A DNA stretch of 64,000 nt from Bolinopsis microptera. Taxonomy: Eukaryota > Ctenophora > Tentaculata > Lobata > Bolinopsidae. Shown here piece after piece: positions 1-10,196 of the stretch (positions within the stretch are counted from its first letter, which is position 1; the number at the start of each line of letters is the position of its first letter). Made by a program: the position numbers and the translations under genes. The stretch lies in NCBI RefSeq assembly GCF_026151205.1, contig NC_087078.1:5907675-5971674 (forward strand), written 5' to 3'. The notes below the pieces were generated by a model, which was not told the DNA's origin, searched no databases, and worked only from the letters and a program-made list of their open reading frames with translations.

Positions 1-2012
1 TTATAAATTATTTTTTCAAGTATTTTGCCAAATATCGGTAATGTAGAAACAGGTCGATAGTTATCAAGGCATCGTGAGTCTCCTTTTTTATAAATTGGTG
101 TAATAGAGCCCGTTTTAAGCTTGTTTGGAAAGACCCCATTGTCCAAGAACCAATTAAAGAATCTAGAGATATGACCAGACAGATAATTTACACTCTTTTT
201 CAAGACTTTAACAGAGATATCACTTGCCTTCCCATTTTCAAGGCTACCAATAATTTTACTTATCTCTTCCTCGTCACAGGGGCTGAGAAAAAAAGAGTTC
301 ACTATTCTTTCTCTGCCCTTGAGGTATTGTTTAAACTTCGTTTTATTGAAATTGCCATCAGTTACCGTACGAGATGGTACAGAAGATTGAACTTTTGAAT
401 TAAGATTACGAGCAATAGACGAGAAGTAGATGTTAAATCCGTTGGCAATCTCACGGCGTTCAGTTACAATTCTACCATCAATTAAGAATGATGCTTTTAT
501 ATCTTTTTTAGATTTACCCCTGAGTTCGTTGATCAATTCCCAGGTTTTTTTAATATTTCCTTTAGCAAGTTCAAATTTTTTCCCATAGTGGGCTTTTTTC
601 GCAGATTTTATAGCTTTGTTTAAGATAGAACGATACTCCTTATACTTAAGATATAAAGTTTCCTCACCTAATGGGTTGATTTTGGTACACGAAGCCTTCC
701 ATCGCTTGTAGTGAAAGCCTTTAGTAAACACAGATTTAATTAACGCAGAAGTGATCCATGGATTCATCAATCTATTGCGTTTTGATTGAAAACCAGCAGT
801 ACAGTCCACTTTGAAATTCAGTTCGATTTTTTCGTGGACAGTTTCGACAAATTTTTCAAAACCTTCCTCATCATACGAAAAGTTCGATTGGTAGATATCC
901 TTTCCAATATCATTAAGGAAACTTTCTATATTAGACTCACAGTAATCATACTTAGGTTTAAGTTTGGCAGTATTTGAACTCTCTTTAATATTACACGATA
1001 TGAAACAGAAGATGGGGTTATGATGGGAAATCTTGGATTCAAGAATTCCAGATCCTAACACACGCTCAGTAGAGTTCACTAAAATATTATCAATTAAGCT
1101 TTCATTGCAACCCGGCTTGGCATGGGTGGCAATCGATATCAAAGGGATTAAATTGTTACTGTAGATAGTTTGTTCAAATTCAGCTATGTTTCGTCCCTGG
1201 GCCAAAAGATCAACATTGAAGTCACCTGTCAAGGCTACATTATTAGACGGTAGAAATTTCATCAACACATCAAGCTCAGCAAGTGCATCTTGAATATCAC
1301 CACTAGGGGGCCTGTAAACAACACCAGCAATCTGTGGAACCTCTGTGTTAGTGATCTCAACGAAAAGTGTTTCAAGATTGTCAGAGCATTTACATAACTT
1401 TTCGATTCGGCTGTATTGGTACTGATTGTCAATATATATACCAAGGCCACTACCTTTCTTTTTCCCATCAGTTTTGGAGTTGTACTCACTGCTGTAACCA
1501 TCAATTTTGTATAGATCTTTATTTTCCTCATTAATGTTTGTTTCAGCTAGCGCAATAACTGCAAATTTCTCATCATATTGACTCATATCAGTAATAAAGC
1601 TGTCAAAGTTAGATGCGTTCCCATCAATGTTGTTAAACACAATAGATATAAACGGCTTGTTATGGTTAAGTATGTTTTTTGACAGCCGGTTGAAATTTGT
1701 CATGTTATAATACCTACAGTCTTTTAGAATGTTTGAAATAGTCTCCATATCCTCGTCTCTTTCTACAGTGTTGGGATCATATTTGTCATAAATAATTGAG
1801 TTAAAAGGATTGTACCTTTGGGATTTGAAGGCGTAACACTGACTGCAGTGCCACATTTGTTTAACATGATCAAATTTAAAACTCTGTTCAGAACATTTGG
1901 CATGATATATTGTATCGCAACTCTCACATATTATGATTTTATGATGGCTTAGTACATTGCTATCACAACCTGGACATCTCTCTCTTGTAATATTGAAGTT
2001 TATTGAGGTCAT
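1..2012 (-). CDS. LINE ORF2: PHD finger, APE endonuclease, RT start
   Basis: An uninterrupted frame of about 670 codons runs from the ATG at 2012 to the window edge; I translated it line by line and saw no stop. Residues about 13-55 form a PHD-like zinc finger (CPGC, CESC, HAKC, CSQC). The APE endonuclease follows, with ALAETN, VYRPPSGD, LTGDFNVDLL and a SLIDNI/SKISHHNP end. At the edge the RT begins with TPIYKKGD and NYRPVSTLPIFGKILEK. The product would nick target DNA and prime reverse transcription. Its ATG overlaps the ORF1 stop in an ATGA. The C-terminal RT catalytic motifs are off the window, so activity cannot be judged. Confidence 0.88.
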   Translation of the reverse strand, partial: MTSINFNITRERCPGCDSNVLSHHKIIICESCDTIYHAKCSEQSFKFDHVKQMWHCSQCYAFKSQRYNPFNSIIYDKYDPNTVERDEDMETISNILKDCRYYNMTNFNRLSKNILNHNKPFISIVFNNIDGNASNFDSFITDMSQYDEKFAVIALAETNINEENKDLYKIDGYSSEYNSKTDGKKKGSGLGIYIDNQYQYSRIEKLCKCSDNLETLFVEITNTEVPQIAGVVYRPPSGDIQDALAELDVLMKFLPSNNVALTGDFNVDLLAQGRNIAEFEQTIYSNNLIPLISIATHAKPGCNESLIDNILVNSTERVLGSGILESKISHHNPIFCFISCNIKESSNTAKLKPKYDYCESNIESFLNDIGKDIYQSNFSYDEEGFEKFVETVHEKIELNFKVDCTAGFQSKRNRLMNPWITSALIKSVFTKGFHYKRWKASCTKINPLGEETLYLKYKEYRSILNKAIKSAKKAHYGKKFELAKGNIKKTWELINELRGKSKKDIKASFLIDGRIVTERREIANGFNIYFSSIARNLNSKVQSSVPSRTVTDGNFNKTKFKQYLKGRERIVNSFFLSPCDEEEISKIIGSLENGKASDISVKVLKKSVNYLSGHISRFFNWFLDNGVFPNKLKTGSITPIYKKGDSRCLDNYRPVSTLPIFGKILEKIIY

Positions 2013-3034
2013 ATCGGTAAGATATCACCCGTACTACCCCTACTTAGGGCACTCCTATAGTCACCATTTCCACCTTTAAATCTTTCCGTGGACTGACTTC
2101 CACCACGTTGTACAATACACCGTTTTATGTTCATACAAAATATTTTCAGGCCTTCTCTCCCGAGATGAACAACATCATTGACCAATGGTGTGCCATCACG
2201 TGAGAATCTACCATACTTAGAGGGCATACATCCGTTAACAGAACCTAGTACAGAGTTATCTATAATAAACATGTTTTTCCTATTATAAACCATGTCGACA
2301 ATTAAACTGTTTAACTCCCCTATACGTGAGTTAACAAACTGTGATTTGGTGGGCAAGAGTAAACTAATATGAACTTTACTATTAGGATAAAATTGCTGAA
2401 TTTCACAACATTTCTTCTTAAGCTTAGCAATAAGTGTTCTAGTGGATGGTCTGTTGGAATCATCTCGAATATCATTGATTCCCGTATGTATAACAATGTT
2501 CCGAAAGGGGCCTATGTCTTTGGGAGCAGGAATATCGTCGATTTTAGCAGCCCACATTCGCTTACCGGGAACCCATTTTCCTAGAGTTCCAACATCTTTA
2601 CCAAATTTAATGTACTTAGTGTTTGAGTCTCCAATTAACACTGTGCTATTTTTGTAGAAAGGCGCAATATGCCTAAAGGTAAAGCTGTACCTCACAGAAG
2701 TTTTCTCTTCAGATTCCTCGCCATCTTCTTCATTAGCGAGGGGTTCAATACCATGATTCCAGATTTCTTGGGACATTCTGGACATCACGTATACACTTCC
2801 ATCTTTGAGCTTTAAGGACTTTTCAGTCGACTTATGTGTGAACTTTATTGTGCGTTCTTCACCAAGGGACACAGTGACTATTATCGATTCTGGGTCAATA
2901 AGAACCTCATTGTCGCAGTGTTGGGGGATATGGCTAGAGGAGGGTATCAGCGCTGAGAAGCATATCTGTGCTGCTGTGGTGTTAAGCAGATGTAAGTCAA
3001 GTTCCTTCACGTGGCCTACAAGACCCGTTTTCTT
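2009..3034 (-). pseudogene. LINE ORF1 C-terminal part: AlkB-like plus SGNH esterase
   Basis: In-frame continuation of ORF1 after a TAA at 3037-3035. Counting from the GTG codon at 3010, residues 27-115 carry the 2OG-Fe(II) dioxygenase signature of AlkB proteins: QHCD (His31, Asp33), TVSLG at 46-50, GSVYVMS, WNH (His86) and RYSFTFR (Arg107, Arg113). Next comes an SGNH hydrolase: LIGDSN near 125-130 (nucleophile Ser129), HTGIND and DVVHLG. All key residues of both folds are present. The N-terminal substrate-recognition part of AlkB is not seen. It may have been lost when an upstream SGNH half was joined here. The frame ends in TGA at 2011-2009, overlapping the ORF2 ATG. Confidence 0.8.
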
Positions 3035-4873
3035 TTAGAGAAAGTCATTAATCCCCGTGTGGATATATATGCACTCTGGTTTGAGTCGCTTGAAGGTTTT
3101 GTTAAGTTGTTTTGAGTTCTTTCCCAAGTCAGAGTAGCTAGTTGCTTTAAAGCAGTGAACATTGAACTGACTGTTAAAGCGTCTTGGATCGAACTCATCA
3201 AAGTTCTCATCGTGGATCAGGAGTACCGTGTGTCGCCTGTAGCTTTTCCTGTCATCGATGGAGGAGCTTGTATTGCTGTTGTTCTCCCGCGGCAGTACGT
3301 GGTTGCGATGGCCATTGTTACCAAGTCTGTCCTGTTCACGGTGATTCTTGGTGTTATGCTTGTTTGCTACGGTGAATCTTTTGTTGTCGTCTTTTTCAGC
3401 AACCTCTGACCATAACCGGGCTGTTGTCTGAGGCGTACCCACTGTGGCATTAGTTGAGCTGTTACGAAGCGTACTCGGTTTGCCATGGCTGAGTGTTGGC
3501 CTGGAGTTGGTTGTAGGAGGACTATGGGCAGCTACTTTGGTGTCAGCTAAGGATTGGTTGCTGCTACTCAGTGCTTGTAATGTCTCCTCTACATTTAACT
3601 CGAGAACCTCTATCCTCGTCCTGTTTGAGGCACTTGTGGTTTCATTCGCCTCGACGGTAGGGCGAAGCTCATGTTTCAATTCTAAAATTGACTCGTGTGT
3701 TTGGTTGAGAGTAGACTTGGCAATTGCCTTTGTGGCTTTTGTTAAGTTTTCATGGCCAATTTTAAGGCTCTCGATTCTCATTTTGTTTGCAGAATTGGTT
3801 GTTTTCATATCTTTAAGAGTGAAACTTTGCATAGTGTTTAGTTTATCTGACAACTGGGCTTTGGAGTTGGTCAATTTCTCTAATATCATGTTCTGCTCAT
3901 CTACTGCTGCTCGAAGTTTCTCAAGATCATCCCTAATTCCACTCAGTTTGGTGTCAATTGGGCCTAATTTGTTTTTAATGGCAATTGACATGCTTTTATC
4001 CGATGTGGTTGGCGATGATATAATGAGGTCAGAGATTGTTTTTTGTTGTAGCATCTCATCTTTGAGTTCAAGCAAGCTATCCTGAAGCACCGACATGGAC
4101 CGTTTCAGCTCTGAGCAGTTATTGCAACTGGACTGTGTCAGGTGGTCCTCGGGGTTAGCACCCAGGTTTTGTCTGTTTTCATCATTATTATCATGAGTGA
4201 TTTGCTCATCAATTTGTAGAGGGATCCTAGCATCGCCTGAACCAGTAGAGTCTTTATCCCGCTTATTCTTCTTTTTGCTCTTCAACTTTTTACTTTTCGA
4301 GCTCTCAGTAAAAGATTGCATCTGGGATGGTGTGGAGTGGGGTTTAGTATCCGGGCTGCTGGCCGGGTGTCCATCTGGCGTTGTGTGGTCACCAAGATTA
4401 TCGGAATTTGGCTCATTTACGGGAAATTTTGTGTTCTGTGACTGGATAGTATTGTCATAGAGTGAGTTCCCATATAGTTTCTCGTCTAGACGGTCAAAAA
4501 CGAGTCGAGTTGTTACATGACACCCGTGTTGGCTTTTGCAGAATGCAACAAGGTCGTTTTTTCTTTCTCGGGCGGAGTTACTCAGGGGGAGATTGTTTGT
4601 GAGGAGCTCCAATTTAATCACAGAGTCTCCGAGTTTGTTGGTTAGATGTGTGACCAGTTTCATTGTTTCCGTGCTACCAGTGGTCTTACACGTTTCAAGA
4701 ATATCGCAGACCTTCTTCTTATTCACAGTGACGTTGTTAGAGCCCTTTAATCCAAGGGTTGACATTAAGGACATCAAGGCGTTCTTTTTGTGCGAATTCA
4801 CTGCGTTTTTAAATAGATCAAGTGTAATGTATCTAAACACAATAGGATCGATGTTGTTCACATTAGGTATTTC
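3035..4873 (-). pseudogene. LINE ORF1 middle part: coiled coil, dead SGNH half
   Basis: About 612 codons, entered in frame from the part of ORF1 upstream of the solo LTR. Early residues are helical with LTNKLGDSVIKLELL. A KSKKLKSKKKNKRDKD basic block follows, then a long coiled coil between roughly 4100 and 3700 with heptad-like Leu/Ile, typical of LINE ORF1 multimerisation regions. The end resembles the start of an SGNH hydrolase (VLLIHDENFDEFD and IYIHTGINDFL), but the GDS nucleophile block reads HDEN, so this copy looks catalytically dead. The frame is cut by TAA at 3037-3035; the next codons continue the same protein. RNA binding and particle formation are inferred from LINE ORF1 biology. 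Confidence 0.75.
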
Positions 4874-4878
4874 ATAGT

Positions 4879-5955
4879 TGTAAGACCCGGCGGTCAGGTG
4901 GAAGACTACCGTAATCTACAAGGGTGGACCAAACTGTACTTAGATAAACCTAGGGTGGAGTGCTTATTTTAGGCTCCACAAGAGCGCTCCTACAACTCTT
5001 GAAACATGATTATGCCTGGCTAGCCGGAGTAACGAGTTCGACTTACCTACATCATGTCTTCCTTCAGGTCCACCAGGGTCTGAGGGTCCCGAGTTCGTAA
5101 CGTCCCACTAATATAGTGGTACCCAACCACGGATACTCGGGAGTATTATTCCCGCAAGTGGCGGGAAGGAACTTAGTAATTTCAATCATAGTTATAGCTC
5201 AGGACATTTCCTGGCTGGTGACTCATTAGTCACATACTTCAGTGTAGAGACTAGTAACATACGCCTATTTAAGGGGGCCGGAATGGAACTTCCGACATCA
5301 AGGTAATTAGAAGTGAACATACAATAGTCTTCAATAGAATATTTAACACGTAACCTATTAGCCCGTCCTAGGAGTACTCACCTCAGTATAGGAAAGGAGT
5401 TAGTTACAGGAAAGGAGTTCCGCTGGGTTGGACTCTAGATATGTGATGATCCCCGCTGTTCACGATGATATGTCGTCAGTGCTCCTCCAAGAGTAGTATT
5501 CCATCCTGTCGTAAGAGAGTCCGTTGTGGAGAGAACCCAGGTTGGTGAGGACTGGAGCAGAGAGAGCCACAACTAAGCATTGTGCCGTATATTTATATTC
5601 TCCTCATTAGGAGGTCGTTAATGAGAATTGTGTTATCTTGATTACTTCTCGATTGACTAACTCCGTTTACCGACCGTGAAGGGTTCCTCAGAGCGATATC
5701 TTAACTTAGCTTGATTAGTTATGATTGACTGCTCTCGCTTCAGCTCTGTGATTGCTCCAAAACGCTATCTTGGTTGTCACTTTTATCTTGGTCCTTCCTC
5801 TGACGTGGGTGCACCAATTATCGTTGGCTGGAGTCAATTAACTTTATCCCGATGTACAAAGAATTAATATCCAAGAGGTATTACACACTGGTAAACTGAA
5901 CACACACTGGTATGCTGAATACACACCGTATGCTGAACCATCGGAGGTTCTTACA
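4879..5955. mobile_element. Solo LTR A (1,077 bp) inserted in LINE ORF1
   Basis: Begins TGTAAGACCC and ends GGAGGTTCTTACA, giving the TG...CA termini of LTRs with short inverted ends. It is flanked by the 5-bp direct repeat ATAGT at 4874-4878 and 5956-5960. Removing the LTR plus one ATAGT restores an uninterrupted ORF1 frame (IDY joined to EIPNVNNIDP), which shows it is an insertion. No internal coding region or second LTR is present, so it is a solo LTR left by LTR-LTR recombination. CTATTTAAGG near 5269 could be its TATA box if the sense strand is plus. The family is uncertain (Ty3 or BEL); it appears related to solo LTR B at 54380. Confidence 0.85.
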
Positions 5956-7446
5956 ATAGTCGATCTCTTCTCCCTCTATGACATTAACTGAGTTTTCACT
6001 GTGTTGTTTATTAGATGTGCTTCTTGGTTCAAGGGAATGGTCGACACTTGTAATATCGTGTTTGGTGCAGTAGGCATCAGGAGCGGTAATCGAGCCAGTA
6101 GGGATCGGAAGCGATGTCTCGATCGTATTTATGAGTAGGCTAGCAGACGTTTCAGTGGTAGATACTGGTGGTGTTATATCAGGAGTGGGGGGTTCAATGT
6201 CGCTGATGTTGAGCTGCGATTTCGTTGTCAGTGAGGTTGCTGAAGCATCTCTGACTTCTGGTACATCTTCGACATATGGAATGATCAGGACTTGTTCATC
6301 TCCGCTATCGCCTCTTTTAGTCTCGGGAGGGAAGTAGCAGTGAAGGTGTTTAGTTGACTCAGGGGACAGAGTAACTAGGCTGAAGTTGCCTAGGCTCACA
6401 TCACAGACTTCGGTGGCCTCTATGGCTGGGTTAAATCTGAGGGGGTTGATGCTGAGGTCTCTAGGCTTTCCGATATGGAGGATGACAAGAGGCATATCAT
6501 CGTCTTTGGTTGTGTTCTTCAGCGGCATTCTGGAGGTCCTGTCAAATGAGTAGACAATTCTGAGGCCGTTGAACAGGAGGTTTTTGTTTCCTAATGCTCC
6601 TAAGCGAGTGTTGATGACTGCGAGCAAGGCTTTCAGAAAGTTTTTGTCTTCAGGGTTGCTAGGGCTGGATGTTTTTGGTTGCAGACCAGATTTGAGGTCA
6701 TTGCACAGTGATCTAATAACACTCGGGCGCCAAAACAGTTCAGTGCAGCTTGATATGGATTGACCTGGTGTGATTTCTGGGGAAACTTCCCGAAGAGCGT
6801 CTTTAATCGCTGATTGAACGGAATGGAGTGAAATTTCGGAGTCTTCGAAGAAAGATCGATCACTCAGTTCAAAGGTATGTCCGTCGCATGTGTGGAGGCC
6901 TTGATCCTGTATCATATACCTTTTGTACTGAAGTGGGCTCGCATCTGTGTTGGTCGCTTTTAGGGATGCTACATCGCCTTCGGATATATGACGTGATCTG
7001 TCTTGGATTTTCTCGACTTCCTCTGAGACCTTCGGCGTTGCCGCAGTGATCCGGTTCGAGAAGGAGTGTCTCCTGTTTCGATGTTTCTCCTGTATTAGTT
7101 GGCGCGGTGACAGGGAAGGCGTGTGCAGCAGAGCCTTAAGTGTATTAGGCAAACCTTTTGCCTTGGTTCGGGGCACTGGGGTGATTTCAGGATCACCGTA
7201 CCCAGTAAAGAATGCATCTTGTCCCGGTTTAACTGAGGCTGGAGTTGTAAGGCAACTGTATTTTGGGCCCGCATCAGATGGAGGATGAATAACTATTCCA
7301 GGGGTCCCAGGGGTACTGACAGGGAGCGATACTTTCAGAGGACTAAGATGTTCGGTGTTGCAGTCACCATTGTCATCTGATTCCTCAGCTGGGGTCTCAA
7401 GGTCGGTGTTTCCGGATATCCAGCTGAAGCTCCTTGCAAAACCCAT
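5956..7446 (-). pseudogene. LINE ORF1 N-terminal part
   Basis: About 497 codons from the ATG at 7446 to the solo LTR. Read without removing the LTR, the frame runs into LTR sequence and stops at 5881, so the last 25 residues of that reading are not native. The first 170 residues are Pro/Ser/Thr-rich and probably disordered. Around residues 240-400 is a folded region containing NTRLGALGNKNLLFNGLRIV, MPLVILHIGKPRDLS, CDVSLGNFSLVTLS and LHCYFPPE. I do not recognise it with confidence; a diverged double-stranded beta-helix is possible but catalytic residues are not evident. A Thr/Ser/Pro linker follows. The frame is open upstream to a TGA near 7528, so the start is provisional. Confidence 0.6.
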
Positions 7447-7456
7447 AAAGCTTATG

Positions 7457-8194
7457 TTACCAAGAAATGATGAAGATGAATTGGCTTCTTGGTTGGTTAT
7501 GGGGGGTTGCCTCGCATTGGGTCTTCAATCTTTGACTAGACCAATTTGGTGGGTCATCCCCCTCATCGTCGTCTTCAGCCCTCTTTCCGGTAGGGTAAGG
7601 GTTATGCCTTCGTAGGCGCGGTCGTGAGGATGCTCTGGACCCTTGCGAGGTGGCTGAGTTGGCAGAGTTAGAGCGATTCATGTTTCCATCCGGCTTGTTC
7701 TCGCTTGATGACTTCTCGGTGTCAACAGGAGGTTGAAAGGCTACATGAGCAACTCTCTCATTCAATGTATAGTTCAGCAATGTACTTTGGTTACATTGTA
7801 CATGTCGTGTACTGAGTTTGCAGCTCACACTCCCGGAAGTAGCACAGGTAGTGTTGGTATAAAGTGTAGTAAATTTTGTAATATCTACCCGGGCTAGTGG
7901 CGGGACTGACACCGCGGGCCAGCCGGGTGGCGAGACTGCGGCTTCAGTCCGCTCAGACCGCTGTTTTTTGCATACATCTGCAGTTATGCTGTTTTGACTC
8001 AGGGTGGGACACAAGAAATGGGACACAGAGTATAGGTTCAGGCAGAGAATTGACAAGAAGATGTAAGTATTGTGCGTGTCAGGAGTGAGAGGTTGCCTGT
8101 TCGAACCCGGTGTGGTGATTGTCCTAGTATTATGATACACATTGTTAGGGCTAGAGTTTAATAATTCAATATATTTCATAAAATAGACTATCAA
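7457..8194 (-). other. Upstream ORF, possibly frameshifted 5' part of LINE ORF1
   Basis: An open frame ending just upstream of the ORF1 ATG but in another frame. Its last 75 residues (from the Met at 7682) are Ser/Arg-rich then acidic (RSNSANSATSQGSRASSRP, RAEDDDEGDDPPNW) and look like real disordered coding sequence. It stops 10 bases before the ORF1 start. One indel, or a frameshift in the 7445-7530 overlap, would join it to ORF1. The upstream half is less protein-like. I cannot tell whether it is LINE 5' coding, 5' UTR or host sequence. Confidence 0.3.
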
Positions 8195-9033
8195 AATTCA
8201 AAACTCTCCATCTCAATAATAAATCAGTTACTAATAGACTGCAGACAGTAAATCTAAAAATAAACACTAATGTACGTGACCCCATATAAGGAATAACCTG
8301 AGTCACTTCCGGTGTGTGTAGGTAATAACTGTAGGGGGGTCGGTGTTCATTGCGAGTACTGTAGTGTTGTAGTTGTTCCTCTAGTCCTGCTTGCTTCCTT
8401 GACTTGTAGTCAGCTTCTTGTTGAGCACTGGAATGGTAGGATGCCGAACGAGAATAGGAAATAGACAATTGTAATTCATCAGCACCACGACGGTAGTGCA
8501 TATAAATTTTACAGTACTTAACTTGGGGAAAAGTAGCTGCAGCCTGCGCTTGTAGGTGTAGAGTTTCAAGAGGTAGAAAGGGAGCCTTCAGAGAGTAGTT
8601 GGGAGGTTTTCCGCGAGAAAACCTCGGAGGGATCTTCATGGTTGGCATGAGCTCCATAAGGAGGTGACACGTGTCGAGGTTAGTGTTGAGTATCGATCAG
8701 CGTGTAAAAATCAAACGTAACAAAAGCGCGTGTAAAGTGAACATCATTTAATAGCCTGGGATCCCCTCGGGTGATTTCTGGGTCGGTTTCCTGTTTAACA
8801 TGGCAACAGACCAGGGTGGTATAAGCACGAATGCAGGACTGACAGTGCTGGAGAAGGCTGCTCCCGGAAGTGCAGATAGCGGAGGTCACTGCAGACACTA
8901 GACATAGTATGCTATATAATAATAAATCGGTCTGAATTTGCAATAGATACGTGCCTCCCATAATAATGTAAGATGTTTTATTTAGTCCAACTATATTTTT
9001 CCTGATAAGAAGTTTAATCGAGGCAATATGCAA
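8166..9033 (-). other. Unassigned minus-strand ORFs
   Basis: Two minus-strand frames lie here: 163 codons at 8657-8166 and 117 codons at 9033-8680. Both have moderately protein-like stretches (YMHYRRGADELQLSISYS, YSTRNEHRPPYSYYLHT) and the first has a CAG|GTTATT donor-like site near 8298. They lie between the LINE and the exon at 10016-10196 on the same strand and could belong to one host gene, but no domain is recognisable and splice phases could not be matched. Confidence 0.2.
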
Positions 9034-9038
9034 TGGTA

Positions 9039-9945
9039 TACCTTATCGGACCTTATTTGGACGGACATTACTTGAACGCTGGAGGCCCTAGCGTTCATCT
9101 TAATGTCCGTTCAAATAAAGTCCGTTCAATTAATGTCCGTCCAAGTTAAAGTCCGTTGAAATTTTTTCAAAAATTTTTCCATTTCGAACTTTTTGTCCAG
9201 AATATGACAACTTTGAGAACTTTATTGTACCGTAAGTTAACGACGGAAAGGTTCTCCTTGGTCTGCCGGAGGCACAGAAAACTCTACCACTACTACTACT
9301 AGTATATGATGTTTTCAACGAAATTATGGCACTCAACAACATAGTTCATGAACTAGTCCCCGCCAACATGACAAACTTGTTTAGTTCCAGTCTCTAAATA
9401 TTACGGTAAATCGTGTTGCCAAGGACATTGTCCGACGTTGTTATAGTTCATATTACTCGGGGGCGGTAATGAAACAGTGCTAGGAAAGCTCCACGTGATG
9501 TTAAGGTTAACCGTAAGTTGTCTAAGATAAAACCACTTCACGCCGAATGGCTTGTAAAAGTTAACACTGAAATGCAGGACCGGGGTAGTTTGATTAAAAA
9601 AAAGGTTTCCATAAAGCTAGAAATCACTGATGCTTTAAGCATGGACTATTTCATGCACGAAAACCCATTGGCATTTGATGAAGATGATAATATGTGATAT
9701 TAGACACTGATCATGTACACATATTTAAACATTTTTACTGCTTAATGCTTTAATGACTGCTTTTCTTACTTACTGTATAAAAAATGGATTTAAAAATCAT
9801 TTGCTGAAATTTAAAAAACGTCAAAAAATATTGAACAAAATTCGGATTTTTTATGGTTTTGAATGCCTTCGAGCGTTCATATTAATGTCCGTTCATAATT
9901 GTGTCCGTTCATGTAATGTCCGTCCAAATAAGGTCCGATAAGGTA
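9039..9945 (+). mobile_element. pogo-like DNA transposon, internally deleted, copy 1
   Basis: Terminal inverted repeats of about 40 bp start TACCTTATCGGACCTTATTT and end with its complement, with TA at each edge, as expected for the Tc1/mariner-pogo group. The interior holds plus-strand transposase remnants: VNEIMALNNIVHELVPANMT and a C-terminal part resembling EWLVKVNTEMQDRGS. These match the end of a DDE_1 (pogo/Tigger) transposase, but frameshifts and the missing N-terminal DNA-binding part make it non-coding. A better copy lies at 12036. Confidence 0.75.
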
Positions 9946-10015
9946 TTTAAGTAGATAGCTTATTTAGATAATATTCAGTATGATTTTAAAATTGTAATGA
10001 GAGTAATTTCAGTAC

Positions 10016-10196
10016 CTGCGAATGTAGTAACGAAGGAACTGGTAGCGGCGTAAACCTGAGCGATGGAAATATACAAGACCATAAGTGTATATTTCCATGT
10101 CCGGTGCTCAACTAACTCCTCAATAAGATCATTAACACTCCTCTGATTCTTCCGAATTGGGTCCACCTCCAATACCATATTTCCTGGTACAAGATT
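10016..10196 (-). CDS. Host exon, transporter-like membrane segment
   Basis: A minus-strand exon with a clean acceptor (TTTTAACGTTGCAG before 10196) and donor (GCAG|GTACTG at 10016/10015). It encodes 60 residues: a polar segment (DPIRKNQRSVNDLIEELVEH), then a hydrophobic helix (TLMVLYISIAQVYAATSSFV) ending TTFAG. The layout resembles the first helix of SLC22-type organic ion transporters, but the match is by eye and weak. Neighbouring exons were not identified; downstream ones would lie toward 9000-8200. Confidence 0.45.

Larger units (their letters stand above)
1..7446 (-). mobile_element. CR1-like LINE, partial, ORF1 split by LTR
   Basis: A non-LTR retrotransposon read on the minus strand. 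From its 5' side it has a long ORF1 (7446 down to 2009) and an ORF2 (2012 down to the left edge). ORF2 has a PHD-like zinc finger, an APE endonuclease and the beginning of a reverse transcriptase. ORF1 carries an SGNH esterase. Esterase and PHD domains are known from CR1-like LINEs, so that clade is the best guess. The 3' half of RT and the 3' end lie outside the window. ORF1 is broken by a solo LTR (4879-5955) and by one in-frame stop, so this copy cannot make intact ORF1. The true 5' end is not visible and may lie upstream of 7446. Confidence 0.85.

Noticed and set aside
3155-4877. Plus-strand ORFs of up to 213 codons opposite the LINE ORF1
   Set aside because: They are antisense shadows of the well-supported minus-strand ORF1 and have no domain.
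8090-8125. GTTCGAACCCGG resembling a tRNA B box
   Set aside because: No A box at the right distance, no cloverleaf and no SINE tail.
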